A program made the position numbers and the translations under genes. From assembly GCF_036825875.1 (NCBI RefSeq), contig NZ_DAISXK010000009.1, positions 1-64,000 on the forward strand: a DNA stretch of 64,000 nt, read 5' to 3'. Positions 50,887-59,157 of this stretch are shown here, one piece after another (the stretch's first letter is position 1; each line of letters starts with the position of its first letter). The notes beneath the pieces are model-generated. The model worked only from the letters and a program-made list of their open reading frames with translations, was not told where the DNA came from and ran no database searches. This stretch comes from Paucihalobacter sp036825875. GTDB lineage: Bacteria > Bacteroidota > Bacteroidia > Flavobacteriales > Flavobacteriaceae.

Positions 50887-52251
50887 CTAATCAAATGTTT
50901 TAATTTTTAGGTGTTTTTTTTGTCGCATATAGCTTTGAATAATGTGCTGCGTATCCCTATTGTTTAGCATAGGAGTTATTATGGTTTCTAGTACCTCTAA
51001 TTTATTGATTTGATAATTCAAGTTGATATAGCCAATGCCTTTATAAACACCATTTTTAATCAAAATAACACTTCTTTCATCAAAAGTTCTACCACGGTCA
51101 ATTATGGCCATATTTTGTAAATTATAACTATAGCGCGCTATCATATCCTTAACTCTTTGATTGTAAATTTCTGAAGCTTCAATGTTTAAACATGCACCAT
51201 GACATAATTTTACATCATAATTAAAACAACCGTTTGTTGTGTTAGAAAGTCCTGTGAGTTTTAAACACAATTCATATTGCTCCACAATCCTATTCATAAA
51301 TTGTTTGGAACTGTAATAATTGGCAAACGTAGTGATGGGTTGTTCTTTTTTATTGACGTTATTTATTTTAAGTTCAATGTAGCCGTGTTCGTTTACGCTA
51401 GAATAAATACCATGCGAAAAAACTGCACGCTTTAAAGCGTGATTTAAAATTGGTTTGTTGCGTTTTATTTCTTCACTTTCTTTTAATAGTGCAATGAGTT
51501 CGCTACCCGTTAATTCGTAGGTTACTTTAGCAACTTGTAATTGTATTTTTTTAGATTTTGAATTGGTGCCTGTAAAGTGCTGGTTGATGCGTTTTTTTAT
51601 ATTACTACTTTTTCCTATATAAATGATATCGCCATCGCTATTATGAATGTAATAAACACCAATTTCCGAAGGCAAATCTTCAATAATGTATTTTAGATTG
51701 GAAGGTAATTTTTCTTTTTGATCTGTTTTTATACTACTTTGAACAATGGATTTATAAGAGTCTTTGTTCAACAAAATTTTAAACAGTTGAACAGTTGCTA
51801 GAGCGTCACCGTTAGCGCGATGTCGGTCGCTCATGGGTATTCCAAGGGCACGCGCAAGTTTGCCAAGGCTGTATGATTCTTGATCAGGAATTAGTTGTTG
51901 AGATAATGAAACAGTGCACAAGGCTTTACGTTTAAAATCGAAGCCTAACCGATTAAATTCGGTTTTTAGAATTCTATAATCGAATTCGGCGTTATGAGCC
52001 ACGATAATACAGTCTTCGGTAATTTCAACAATGCGCTTGGCAACTTCATAAAACTTAGGAGCACTTCTTAACATGGCAGTATTGATGCCAGTAAGATTCA
52101 CTACAAATGGCTGAATTTCTCTTTCGGGATTAACAAGGCTAATAAACTGGTCTACAACTTTGTGCCCGTCGAATTTATAAATGGCTATTTCTGTGATGCC
52201 TTCTTCGTTGTACTTGCCTCCAGTAGTTTCTATGTCTAAAATTGCGTAGAT
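50887..52251 (-). CDS. DEDDh 3'-5' exonuclease fused to GIY-YIG (UvrC/Cho-like) nuclease; non-standard start
   Basis: This fusion joins a DnaQ-like exonuclease to a UvrC-type GIY-YIG domain. The exonuclease motifs are DIETTGG, VAHNAEFDYRIL and HRANGDALATVQLF. The GIY-YIG domain has IGVYYIHNSDGDIIYIGKSS and KKRINQHF. A cysteine-containing segment near GCFNYDVKLCHGACL recalls UvrC/Cho. The frame is open up to a TAA just before 52287, but it contains no ATG, GTG or TTG until a GTG at 52101, which would cut off the essential DIETTGG motif. The most likely start is ATC at 52251-52249 (giving MYAILDIETTGG, 454 residues), where I recall homologues having ATG. The role is probably DNA repair. Confidence 0.8.
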   Translation of the reverse strand: MYAILDIETTGGKYNEEGITEIAIYKFDGHKVVDQFISLVNPEREIQPFVVNLTGINTAMLRSAPKFYEVAKRIVEITEDCIIVAHNAEFDYRILKTEFNRLGFDFKRKALCTVSLSQQLIPDQESYSLGKLARALGIPMSDRHRANGDALATVQLFKILLNKDSYKSIVQSSIKTDQKEKLPSNLKYIIEDLPSEIGVYYIHNSDGDIIYIGKSSNIKKRINQHFTGTNSKSKKIQLQVAKVTYELTGSELIALLKESEEIKRNKPILNHALKRAVFSHGIYSSVNEHGYIELKINNVNKKEQPITTFANYYSSKQFMNRIVEQYELCLKLTGLSNTTNGCFNYDVKLCHGACLNIEASEIYNQRVKDMIARYSYNLQNMAIIDRGRTFDERSVILIKNGVYKGIGYINLNYQINKLEVLETIITPMLNNRDTQHIIQSYMRQKKHLKIKTFD

Positions 52252-52293
52252 GTTGGAATGATTTAGTTGAAAATTTTCACGTTTGATTTAGCT

Positions 52294-52301
52294 CAAATTT
52301 A
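52294..52301 (-). promoter_or_regulatory. Promoter -7 box of exonuclease/GIY-YIG gene
   Basis: The minus strand reads TAAATTTG (TAnnTTTG), 42 nt upstream of the proposed ATC start at 52251. It supports translation starting upstream of 52101. Confidence 0.45.
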
Positions 52302-52335
52302 CAACTAATAACTTATTGTGAAAATTATAATTGCT

Positions 52336-53019
52336 TCATTTTTTAAGGTCGCTTTCAACAATCCCATCGCGTAATCTGATTATCCTGTGTGCATGTTTTG
52401 CAACGTCTTCTTCATGCGTCACTAAAATAACGGTATTTCCAGCGTGATGTATGTCGTCAAACAACTGCATAATTTCTAAAGATGTTTTAGAGTCTAAGTT
52501 TCCAGTAGGTTCATCGGCTAAAATAATTGATGGATTGTTAACCAAAGCTCTGCCAACAGCAACTCTTTGTCGTTGTCCACCTGACAGTTGGTTGGGTTTG
52601 TGATCCATTCTGTCGGCAAGTCCAACATCGGTCAACACTTTACTGGCACGTTCGTTACGTTCGGCTTTTGTTTTACCAGCATAAATCATGGGAAGTGCCA
52701 CATTATCTAAAGCTGTAGTTCGGGGTAATAAATTAAAAGTTTGAAATACAAAGCCTATTTCTTGATTTCTAATATCAGCTAATTCATCGTCGGTCATCTT
52801 ACTTACGTCCTGACCATTTAATATATAGGAACCATCGGTAGGAGTATCTAAACATCCTAAAATATTCATTAATGTAGATTTTCCAGAGCCTGACGGACCC
52901 ATGATAGCAACGTATTCACCACGATCAATGTCTAAATCTATACCTTTTAAAACGTGCACCGTTTCTTGTCCTAAAGGAAAATCTCTAATTATATTCCTAA
53001 TTTCAATAACCTTATCCAT
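52336..53019 (-). CDS. ABC transporter ATP-binding protein (MacB/LolD type)
   Basis: This 227-residue ATPase of the MacB/LolD/FtsE class has Walker A IMGPSGSGKSTLMNILGCLD (about 40-59), the Q-loop FVFQTFNLLPRTTALDNV, the signature LSGGQRQRVAVGRALVNNPS and Walker B IILADEPTGNLDSKTS. H-loop LVTHEED follows. Such ATPases energise lipoprotein release or efflux through a FtsX/MacB-type permease. No permease gene is next to it here, so its partner is elsewhere in the genome. Confidence 0.94.
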   Translation of the reverse strand: MDKVIEIRNIIRDFPLGQETVHVLKGIDLDIDRGEYVAIMGPSGSGKSTLMNILGCLDTPTDGSYILNGQDVSKMTDDELADIRNQEIGFVFQTFNLLPRTTALDNVALPMIYAGKTKAERNERASKVLTDVGLADRMDHKPNQLSGGQRQRVAVGRALVNNPSIILADEPTGNLDSKTSLEIMQLFDDIHHAGNTVILVTHEEDVAKHAHRIIRLRDGIVESDLKK

Positions 53020-53082
53020 TGTTATTTTTATGATGTTTAAAACCTTTAATACCTATTGTAAGACGTAAAACCATAACGCATG

Positions 53083-53853
53083 TTACAATCTTATAACGAA
53101 ATCTTCCTTTGTTTGCTCTTTTCTGAAGAAAACAATACCGTATTGAAACGTATCAATACTGACGGTAACTTTTGGGTGCGATTTTATGTGGTTCCAAGCC
53201 TTGGTCATGCCTTCAGACCAATAAATATCGTCAAATATAAATATAGAATTGTTATGAGCCTTTGGAAGTAGTTGTTCGAAATATTTAATGGTTGCCAATT
53301 CATCGTGATGACCATCAAAAAAAACAAAATCCCAATGCATAGTAGCCATATTTAAGAGTGCCGGCTTAAAATTATCATTAATAATAGTCACATTATCAAT
53401 AGTTTGCTTTTTTAATTGCTGAATGATGAAATCTGCAATTTTCGAGCAACCTTCAATACTTGTGATGTTTGAATTTTCGTTTCCCAATGCCAAGGCGGTT
53501 GTACCAATTCCAACAGAAGTTCCCAACTCTAACACGTTTATTGGTTGGAAATACAGAGCCAATCGAAACAATAGTTTGGCATGTTTAAATTTAGTGCCAG
53601 ATGTTTTGGTAATATCTGAGACACTTCGGGATAAACTTTTAAAAGTTTTTGAACCAATGCCAAAATCTGTAATTTCAAGAATTAATTTATTTTTTAGAAG
53701 AGAATTTCTATAATTTTTTAAAATTTCATATTCTGAATATTTTTTTGAATCATAAAAGCATTTGGTTATCAAATCATAAACGAATGGCGAATGCACACCA
53801 TGTTGGTTTTTTGATTTGAGGAGAAAATTTAAATAAGATTTTGCCGTATGCAT
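53083..53853 (-). CDS. Class I SAM-dependent methyltransferase (O-methyltransferase-like)
   Basis: This methyltransferase of about 256 residues has the SAM-binding motif NVLELGTSVGIGTTALALGN (about 107-126), with ITSIEGCSKIADFIIQQ as motif II and HWDFVFFDGHHDELATI (motif with acidic residues) next. The start of the family, SKNQHGVHSPFVYDLITKCF, is near the N-terminus. The ATG at 53853 is preferred over an in-frame TTG at 53871 that lies within the promoter-like box. The substrate is unknown. Homologues in Flavobacteriaceae often stand next to the ABC ATPase gene downstream. Confidence 0.87.
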   Translation of the reverse strand: MHTAKSYLNFLLKSKNQHGVHSPFVYDLITKCFYDSKKYSEYEILKNYRNSLLKNKLILEITDFGIGSKTFKSLSRSVSDITKTSGTKFKHAKLLFRLALYFQPINVLELGTSVGIGTTALALGNENSNITSIEGCSKIADFIIQQLKKQTIDNVTIINDNFKPALLNMATMHWDFVFFDGHHDELATIKYFEQLLPKAHNNSIFIFDDIYWSEGMTKAWNHIKSHPKVTVSIDTFQYGIVFFRKEQTKEDFVIRL

Positions 53854-53868
53854 TTGTTGATATTGCTG

Positions 53869-53876
53869 CAAAAATA
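53869..53876 (-). promoter_or_regulatory. Promoter -7 box of methyltransferase gene
   Basis: The minus strand reads TATTTTTG, 15 nt before the ATG at 53853, and matches TAnnTTTG. Confidence 0.45.
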
Positions 53877-53953
53877 AAGCTTTGAATTCATGTTAAATTG
53901 AAATTTTTAAAAATAAAAAATTAGATTAGTGACAGCTAGCTTGATGATTTTTT

Positions 53954-53961
53954 TAAATTTG
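53954..53961 (+). promoter_or_regulatory. Promoter -7 box of small acidic protein/PAP2 unit
   Basis: TAAATTTG matches TAnnTTTG, 20 nt before the ATG at 53982. Confidence 0.45.
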
Positions 53962-53981
53962 CTTAACTAAACCAACGAGCA

Positions 53982-54209
53982 ATGACGCTTCCTAAATTTA
54001 TTTTGGGTGACAATACCGACTTTCCTGAAGCTATTTATATAATTCATACCGAGTTTCCACGATTTATTATTAATCTTGAAAATGATGAGGTAGAATGGTT
54101 TGAAGATTTTGATCAGGAAGACCAAGCGGAATTAGAACTAGAAATAGAAAATCTTATTACCCAAGCAAGTGCTTTTTACGATAGGGAAGTAGAACGATAC
54201 AACGATTAA
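53982..54209 (+). CDS. Small acidic protein of unknown function
   Basis: This 75-residue, strongly acidic protein (about 20 Asp/Glu) has no signal peptide. It begins MTLPKFILGDNTDFPEAIYI and has a Trp-centred segment (NLENDEVEWFEDFDQEDQAE) followed by an acidic amphipathic helix (LELEIENLITQASAFYD). I recognise no domain. The stop overlaps the start of the PAP2 gene by 1 nt, and a promoter-like box precedes it, so it is a real cotranscribed gene rather than a chance frame. It may partner the PAP2 protein, but that is inference. Confidence 0.82.
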   Translation: MTLPKFILGDNTDFPEAIYIIHTEFPRFIINLENDEVEWFEDFDQEDQAELELEIENLITQASAFYDREVERYND

Positions 54210-54790
54210 TGCTAGAAAAACTTTTACAATACGATACCGAGTTATTTTTGTATTTAAACAAATTAGGAAGTCCAACTTGGGATAGACTTTGGCTCATAAT
54301 TACTGCCGAATTTACATTTGTACCGCTTTATTTGGTGTTATTGTATTTAATATATAAAAGTTATGGATTTAAACCAATGCTTATTTTTGTGCTCACCATC
54401 GCATTGATGATCACCTTTACAGATCAAATCACAAATTTATTCAAACATACTTTTCAACGTCCGAGACCATGTAGACTAGATGAATTAGTCAACGAAGGTA
54501 TGCGCTATATAGCAGCACGTTGCGGTCGATATGGGTTTTTCTCCGGACACGCTTCAAATTCGATGGCAGCGGCAGTTTTTGGGGGATTGGTATTGAGAAA
54601 ACACTACAAAAACTTGATATTTATTTTATTATTTTGGAGTTTTTTCGTGGCTTACAGCCGTATTTACGTTGGGGTCCATTATCCTATAGATTTATTTTGC
54701 GGAATGATATTTGGTGCTTTAGCTGGTTTTGGTTTTTATAAACTAGGATTATATTTTCTCCGAAGGTTTGAAAAGCACAACGTCAGTTGA
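54209..54790 (+). CDS. PAP2 superfamily membrane phosphatase
   Basis: This 193-residue, five- or six-helix membrane phosphatase carries the three PAP2 active-site motifs: KHTFQRPRPCR, FSGHASNSMA and SRIYVGVHYPID, with the essential Arg, His and Asp. Members dephosphorylate phosphatidate, undecaprenyl diphosphate or lipid A. Its neighbour is a dolichol-phosphate-mannose-synthase-like glycosyltransferase, which makes a lipid-linked substrate plausible. Its 3' end overlaps that convergent gene by 8 nt, and its start overlaps the small acidic gene by 1 nt. Confidence 0.93.
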   Translation: MLEKLLQYDTELFLYLNKLGSPTWDRLWLIITAEFTFVPLYLVLLYLIYKSYGFKPMLIFVLTIALMITFTDQITNLFKHTFQRPRPCRLDELVNEGMRYIAARCGRYGFFSGHASNSMAAAVFGGLVLRKHYKNLIFILLFWSFFVAYSRIYVGVHYPIDLFCGMIFGALAGFGFYKLGLYFLRRFEKHNVS

Positions 54791-55520
54791 ATAGCTTATT
54801 TTCAAAATCGCTTCGATTTGTAACGGTATATCTAATATAATTTCTTTTTATCCATAGGAAAGCAAAACAAGCCACAAGAGGATTGAAAAGTCTATTGATT
54901 AAACCGTATTTCGATTTTCCAGTGATCCGCTTAAAATGAGATACAGGCACTTCAAAAACCTTACCGCCTTGCAATAAAATCATTGCGGGCAAAAATCTGT
55001 GAAGTCCTATAAACATTGGAATGCGTTTGGCATAATCTGTATGAATGATTTTTAAAGGACAACCCGAATCGTGCATGCCATCATTAGTGAAAATATGCCG
55101 AATAGCATTGGCTATTTTTGAAATATGATTTTTGACGAAGGAATCTTTCCTATTTCGTCTAAATCCATTAACTAATTGATAATTATCAATATAATCCAGT
55201 AAAATATTGAAATCCATCGGAGATGTTTGTAAATCGGCATCTATATAGCCGATTAAAGGTGTATTTACGTTATCTATTCCAGCTTTAAGAGCTGTACTCA
55301 AACCTCTATTCTTGTCTAAGGTTAAAAATTGAAAATCTTGATTTCTCTGGCAAATTTTTTCTATCAAATTTTGGCTATTGTCTTTTGAGCCATCATTTAC
55401 AAGCATAACTTTAGATGATACTTTACTTACTTTTAGGAATTCAATAAATTCTTGCTCAACTCTTAAAAGGTTGCCTTCTTCATTAAATACAGGAATGATA
55501 ATAGTTAACTGATAAGACAT
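54783..55520 (-). CDS. Glycosyltransferase family 2 (dolichol-phosphate mannose synthase-like)
   Basis: This 245-residue GT2 enzyme begins TIIIPVFNEEGNLLRVEQEF. It has the nucleotide-sugar motif LVNDGSKDNSQNLIEKICQR, the D-x-D motif YIDADLQTSP (about 92-101), and the later motifs LVNGFRRNRKDSF and SGCPLKIIH. One hydrophobic segment near the C-terminus (NPLVACFAFLWIKR) could contact the membrane. It likely transfers a sugar to a polyprenyl phosphate. The 3' end converges on the PAP2 gene with an 8-nt overlap and no separate terminator. Confidence 0.92.
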   Translation of the reverse strand: MSYQLTIIIPVFNEEGNLLRVEQEFIEFLKVSKVSSKVMLVNDGSKDNSQNLIEKICQRNQDFQFLTLDKNRGLSTALKAGIDNVNTPLIGYIDADLQTSPMDFNILLDYIDNYQLVNGFRRNRKDSFVKNHISKIANAIRHIFTNDGMHDSGCPLKIIHTDYAKRIPMFIGLHRFLPAMILLQGGKVFEVPVSHFKRITGKSKYGLINRLFNPLVACFAFLWIKRNYIRYTVTNRSDFENKLFN

Positions 55521-55625
55521 TTTAAATTTATTTTCCGTTGTAAAAGTAAATAATTAAAAAATAAGAATATAGCATCAGAGTTTAAACAAAAAATGATGTA
55601 ATTTGCATTATAAATGATTGTAAAA

Positions 55626-56567
55626 ATGAAAATTTTAGTTACCGGAGCCGCTGGCTTTATAGGTTCGCACACAGCAGAAAGATTAGCAGAATTAGGGCAT
55701 AGCGTGGTGGGCATTGATAATTTTTGCGATTATTACAGTCCGGAATTGAAGTCATTAAACGCTAATGCTTTAATGGATTTTGGTGTTCAAATGGTTAAGT
55801 CTGATTTGCGCGAAGCAGGAACCTACAAAATTTTAGCAAAGGATTTTGATTATATTTTTCACTTTGCCGCCCAACCAGGCATCTCTTCAACATCTACATT
55901 TGAAGATTATTTCACCAATAATATTCTAGCAACTAAATTACTATGTGATTTTGCTTTGCAATGCAACCAATTAAAAATGTTCGTCAATATTGGTACATCT
56001 TCAATTTATGGATTAGAAGCTACCTTTCCAGAAACAAAGGCACCAGAGCCGGCATCCAACTACGGTGTTACTAAACTAGCCGCGGAACAATTGGTGCTAC
56101 AACGTGCTCGTATGAAACAAATAAAGGCTTGTTCTCTCAGATTGTATTCAGTTATTGGTCCACGAGAACGCCCAGAAAAAATGTATACCAAACTGATTGA
56201 TTTGGGACTAAAAAACCGACCGTTTCCACTTTTTGAAGGTAGTGAAAAACACTTGCGCAGTTTTACTTATGTAGGCGATATTGTTGATGGTCTGGTTAGT
56301 GTGATTGGCAAAGAGGATATTTTAAATAATGAAATTATTAATCTAGGAACCGAAGTTGAACACACTACTCAAGAGGGTATTGATGCAGTTTCACAGGTTT
56401 TAAATAAATCTATTCAAATACAAAAAATGCCTAAACGTTTTGGAGACCAAGTGCGTACCAAAGCAAATATAGATAAAGCAAAACGATTGTTAAATTATAA
56501 TCCTCAAACTACCTTGTTACAGTCTGTTGAACTTCAAGTAGCATGGTTTATAAAGAATTTTCTATAA
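55626..56567 (+). CDS. NAD-dependent epimerase/dehydratase
   Basis: This extended SDR of about 313 residues acts on nucleotide sugars. The glycine-rich NAD motif is LVTGAAGFIGSHTAERLA at the N-terminus. The catalytic residues are visible as a serine in GTSSIYG and the pair in ASNYGVTKLAAEQLV (YxxxK). SLRLYSVIGPRERPEKMYTK is typical of UDP-glucuronate 4-epimerase-like and UDP-glucose epimerase-like proteins. Two starts, 55614 and 55626, are possible; the second gives the shorter, family-like MKILVTGAAGF. The exact sugar is unknown. Its end overlaps the convergent meaB end by 6 nt. Confidence 0.88.
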   Translation: MKILVTGAAGFIGSHTAERLAELGHSVVGIDNFCDYYSPELKSLNANALMDFGVQMVKSDLREAGTYKILAKDFDYIFHFAAQPGISSTSTFEDYFTNNILATKLLCDFALQCNQLKMFVNIGTSSIYGLEATFPETKAPEPASNYGVTKLAAEQLVLQRARMKQIKACSLRLYSVIGPRERPEKMYTKLIDLGLKNRPFPLFEGSEKHLRSFTYVGDIVDGLVSVIGKEDILNNEIINLGTEVEHTTQEGIDAVSQVLNKSIQIQKMPKRFGDQVRTKANIDKAKRLLNYNPQTTLLQSVELQVAWFIKNFL

Positions 56568-57632
56568 ATTTAAAAGATAATCTGCTGCAACAAATGGGGT
56601 AGTTTTTCCTTGTTCAATAAGTTGCATTTGTTGTTTTAATTCTAATTTAATTTGGGGTTTATTGTAGAAGTCCGATTTGAGCCTATCGTCAATCGTTTGT
56701 GTAAGCCAATGCTTATTTTGCTGAATCCGGTTGGCTCTAAAATAGCCATTTTCTTTAACTTGTTTTAAATAGCCTTCTATCAACTCCCATAGGTCATTAA
56801 TGCCAGTTTGTTCTAAAGCACTGCACAAACTAACAGTTGGAGTCCAACCAGAATCTTTGGCTGGGTAGAGGTGGAGCGCACGGTTAAATTCTACTTTTGC
56901 GTTTTTTGCCTTTTGAATATTATCACCATCAGCTTTATTAATCACAATGGCATCAGCCATTTCAATAATGCCTCGTTTTATACCTTGTAATTCATCGCCA
57001 GCACCTGCAATCTTGAGTAGTAAGAAGAAATCGACCATGCCATGTACCGCAGTTTCACTTTGACCAACACCAACAGTTTCAACTAAAATTGTATTGTATC
57101 CGCCAGCTTCACAAAGAATAATGCTCTCGCGTGTTTTTCTGGCAACGCCTCCTAACGAACTACCAGAAGCCGACGGTCTAATAAAAGCTTGGTCACTTTT
57201 AACCAAATTCTCCATACGCGTTTTATCACCAAGAATACTGCCTTTACTCAGTGAGCTACTCGGGTCTACCGCTAAAACGGCCACTTTTCTTTCTTGATTC
57301 ACCAAATGTAAACCCAAAGCTTCAATAAAGGTGCTTTTACCAACGCCCGGAATTCCTGTGATGCCAATTCTAACCGATTTATTGGCATGTGGCAAACATC
57401 CTAAAATGATGTCGTGTGCTTTTTTGGTATGTTCTGGCTGTGTACTTTCAACTAGCGTAATGGCTTGACTTAAAGCTGTAATATTACCTTTTAATATGTT
57501 ACTAATTAATTCTTCCGAAGAAGTTTGTTTATCGTTTCTTTTTTTGATGAATTCAGAGGCATTTGAGCTGATGGTGCTCGGTTGCTTAACACCTTTTTTT
57601 TCGCTTAATGCTTTATGTTTTTTAGAACTCAA
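56562..57632 (-). CDS. meaB: Methylmalonyl-CoA mutase-associated GTPase MeaB, TTG start
   Basis: MeaB is the GTPase chaperone that loads and protects adenosylcobalamin in methylmalonyl-CoA mutase. It has the P-loop GITGIPGVGKSTFIEALG (about 89-106), AVDPSSSLSKGSILGDKTRM, the switch region ILVETVGVGQSETAVHGMVD and the guanine motif VINKADGD. The 356-residue frame begins at a TTG at 57632 (S-S-K-K-H-K follows). No ATG occurs before the conserved part, so the TTG, 7 nt after the DUF2911 stop, is the likely start. Together with the adenosyltransferase at 63 kb it implies B12-dependent propionate or branched-chain metabolism. Confidence 0.95.
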   Translation of the reverse strand: MSSKKHKALSEKKGVKQPSTISSNASEFIKKRNDKQTSSEELISNILKGNITALSQAITLVESTQPEHTKKAHDIILGCLPHANKSVRIGITGIPGVGKSTFIEALGLHLVNQERKVAVLAVDPSSSLSKGSILGDKTRMENLVKSDQAFIRPSASGSSLGGVARKTRESIILCEAGGYNTILVETVGVGQSETAVHGMVDFFLLLKIAGAGDELQGIKRGIIEMADAIVINKADGDNIQKAKNAKVEFNRALHLYPAKDSGWTPTVSLCSALEQTGINDLWELIEGYLKQVKENGYFRANRIQQNKHWLTQTIDDRLKSDFYNKPQIKLELKQQMQLIEQGKTTPFVAADYLLNL

Positions 57633-57639
57633 AATCTTT

Positions 57640-58212
57640 TTATTGGGTTAATTTTAAAACTTCTATAGGTATGGCAATTTTAGTTGTGTCCCAAGCCATA
57701 GTTAAAAAAATATTTCCTGTGGTGTTGTCAAAACCGATGGTAAATTGTTCAACTTCATTGTCTAAATGGGAGACAGGAACATGAATATCAACAATGTCAA
57801 ATTGAGGTTCACGCATGGGTTCCATGGCTTCGTTCACACCCCAAGGATACATTTTGTTGTTGAAAAACACTTGCCAAAGTTCTTCATTAGGAACCGTCCA
57901 AAGAGTATAACTTCCTTGAGGGAGAAAAATACCATCAATCATTAAATCTTGATTGGTTATAAAAACCGTGGCTTCATTGGCACCAGTTCGCCATACTTCG
58001 TTGTAAGGAACTAAAGCACCAAAAACTTCGCGTTCGCGTTTTGAAGGTCTATTGTATTTTACTTCTAATTTTAAGTCATTCATTTGAAATGATACGGCAT
58101 CTTGTGGACTCAACCGCGGCGAAAATATATTTTCAACAAAATATGAATAGCAAAATAATCCTGCGGCAATTAGAAATAAACCTATGAGAAGTCTTTTTAA
58201 AAAGTAATTCAT
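57640..58212 (-). CDS. DUF2911 domain protein, membrane-anchored
   Basis: This 190-residue protein has an N-terminal signal or anchor (residues 6-27, LLIGLFLIAAGLFCYSYFV). A DUF2911 domain follows, with YNRPSKREREVFGALVPYNE, VWRTGANEATVFITNQDLMI, LPQGSYTLWTVPNEELWQVF and MKMYPWG-type motifs (NNKMYPWGVNE). The family has no established function; the motif pattern suggests an extracytoplasmic beta-sandwich. It precedes meaB by 7 nt on the same strand, so the two may share a transcript. Confidence 0.9.
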   Translation of the reverse strand: MNYFLKRLLIGLFLIAAGLFCYSYFVENIFSPRLSPQDAVSFQMNDLKLEVKYNRPSKREREVFGALVPYNEVWRTGANEATVFITNQDLMIDGIFLPQGSYTLWTVPNEELWQVFFNNKMYPWGVNEAMEPMREPQFDIVDIHVPVSHLDNEVEQFTIGFDNTTGNIFLTMAWDTTKIAIPIEVLKLTQ

Positions 58213-58352
58213 TGTAAAAAATGCAATATTAAGGGATGTACATAAATATAACGCAAGTTATTAAATTTTATGAGGACGAATGACATTAATATTTTTCGTT
58301 TAAAAATTATTTTATGTAGTTAGTATAATATGATGTGCGTGATTTTACTTTG

Positions 58353-58360
58353 TATTTTTG
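58353..58360 (+). promoter_or_regulatory. Promoter -7 box of M23 peptidase gene
   Basis: TATTTTTG matches TAnnTTTG, 23 nt before the ATG at 58384. Confidence 0.45.
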
Positions 58361-58383
58361 TAGCTTAAATTGTCCTAATTCTT

Positions 58384-59070
58384 ATGATATCGTTTTCCCA
58401 ATTTTTACAAAAACTTGCACCCGACGCGTCAAATATTTTATCAAGCAGATTAAAAAAATCAGATTATTGTAGCTTGGATTTATCAATCAATAACACCGAT
58501 TTAAACTTTGAAATGCTACAATTTTCCAGTTTATTGGAAACCTACATTTGGAATCGTATGAAATCCAAAAATGCACAAGTAGCGTATGGTGGTTATTTAG
58601 AACCACGCGGCATTTACCAACGCAGCATTCATTTTAATCAACAAGATCCTGATAATGAACGCAACATTCACTTAGGGATGGATTTATGGATTGAAGCCGA
58701 AACACCCATATTTACACCTTTAGATGCTGAGGTGCATAGTTTCAGAAACAACCTAAATTACGGCGATTACGGACCAACCATCATTTTAAAACATGAGGTT
58801 GAAGGAATAAAATTTTACACGCTTTATGGACATTTGAGTTTAACTTCTATATCTTCTTTGGAAGTTGGTCAATGTTTTAAAAAGGGAGCGCTAATTGCTA
58901 CTTTAGGAGATGCTACTGTAAACGGCGACTATCCACCACATTTACATTTTCAAATCATAAAAGACATTGGTGAATTTAAGGGCGATTATCCCGGCGTGAG
59001 TAGTAAAAATGATTTAACCTTCTTTGCTCAAAACTGCCCGGATCCTAATTTGTTATTGAATATATATTAG
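58384..59070 (+). CDS. M23 family metallopeptidase (LytM-like)
   Basis: This 228-residue peptidase-like protein of the LytM/M23 fold shows the zinc motif HLGMD (H-x-x-x-D) in DNERNIHLGMDLWIEAETPI and the second histidine pair HLHFQI in YPPHLHFQIIKDIG. GHLSLTSISSLEVGQCFKKG is another M23 segment. No signal peptide is evident at the N-terminus (MISFSQFLQKLAPDASNIL), unusual for a murein hydrolase, so it may be cytosolic or use a different route. It has its own promoter-like box and ends before a bidirectional terminator facing secA. Confidence 0.86.
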   Translation: MISFSQFLQKLAPDASNILSSRLKKSDYCSLDLSINNTDLNFEMLQFSSLLETYIWNRMKSKNAQVAYGGYLEPRGIYQRSIHFNQQDPDNERNIHLGMDLWIEAETPIFTPLDAEVHSFRNNLNYGDYGPTIILKHEVEGIKFYTLYGHLSLTSISSLEVGQCFKKGALIATLGDATVNGDYPPHLHFQIIKDIGEFKGDYPGVSSKNDLTFFAQNCPDPNLLLNIY

Positions 59071-59103
59071 GTTTTTCAAAAAAAATGCTTGAACTAAAGT
59101 ACA

Positions 59104-59134
59104 AAATCCTGATAGTTCTAGACTATCAGGATTT
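59104..59134. terminator. Bidirectional terminator between M23 and secA
   Basis: A 13-bp perfect stem (59104-59116 against 59122-59134) with a 5-nt loop lies between two convergent genes. The T tracts are short (3-4 nt). Confidence 0.75.
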
Positions 59135-59157
59135 CATCAATTCTTATTTAAAATTCT

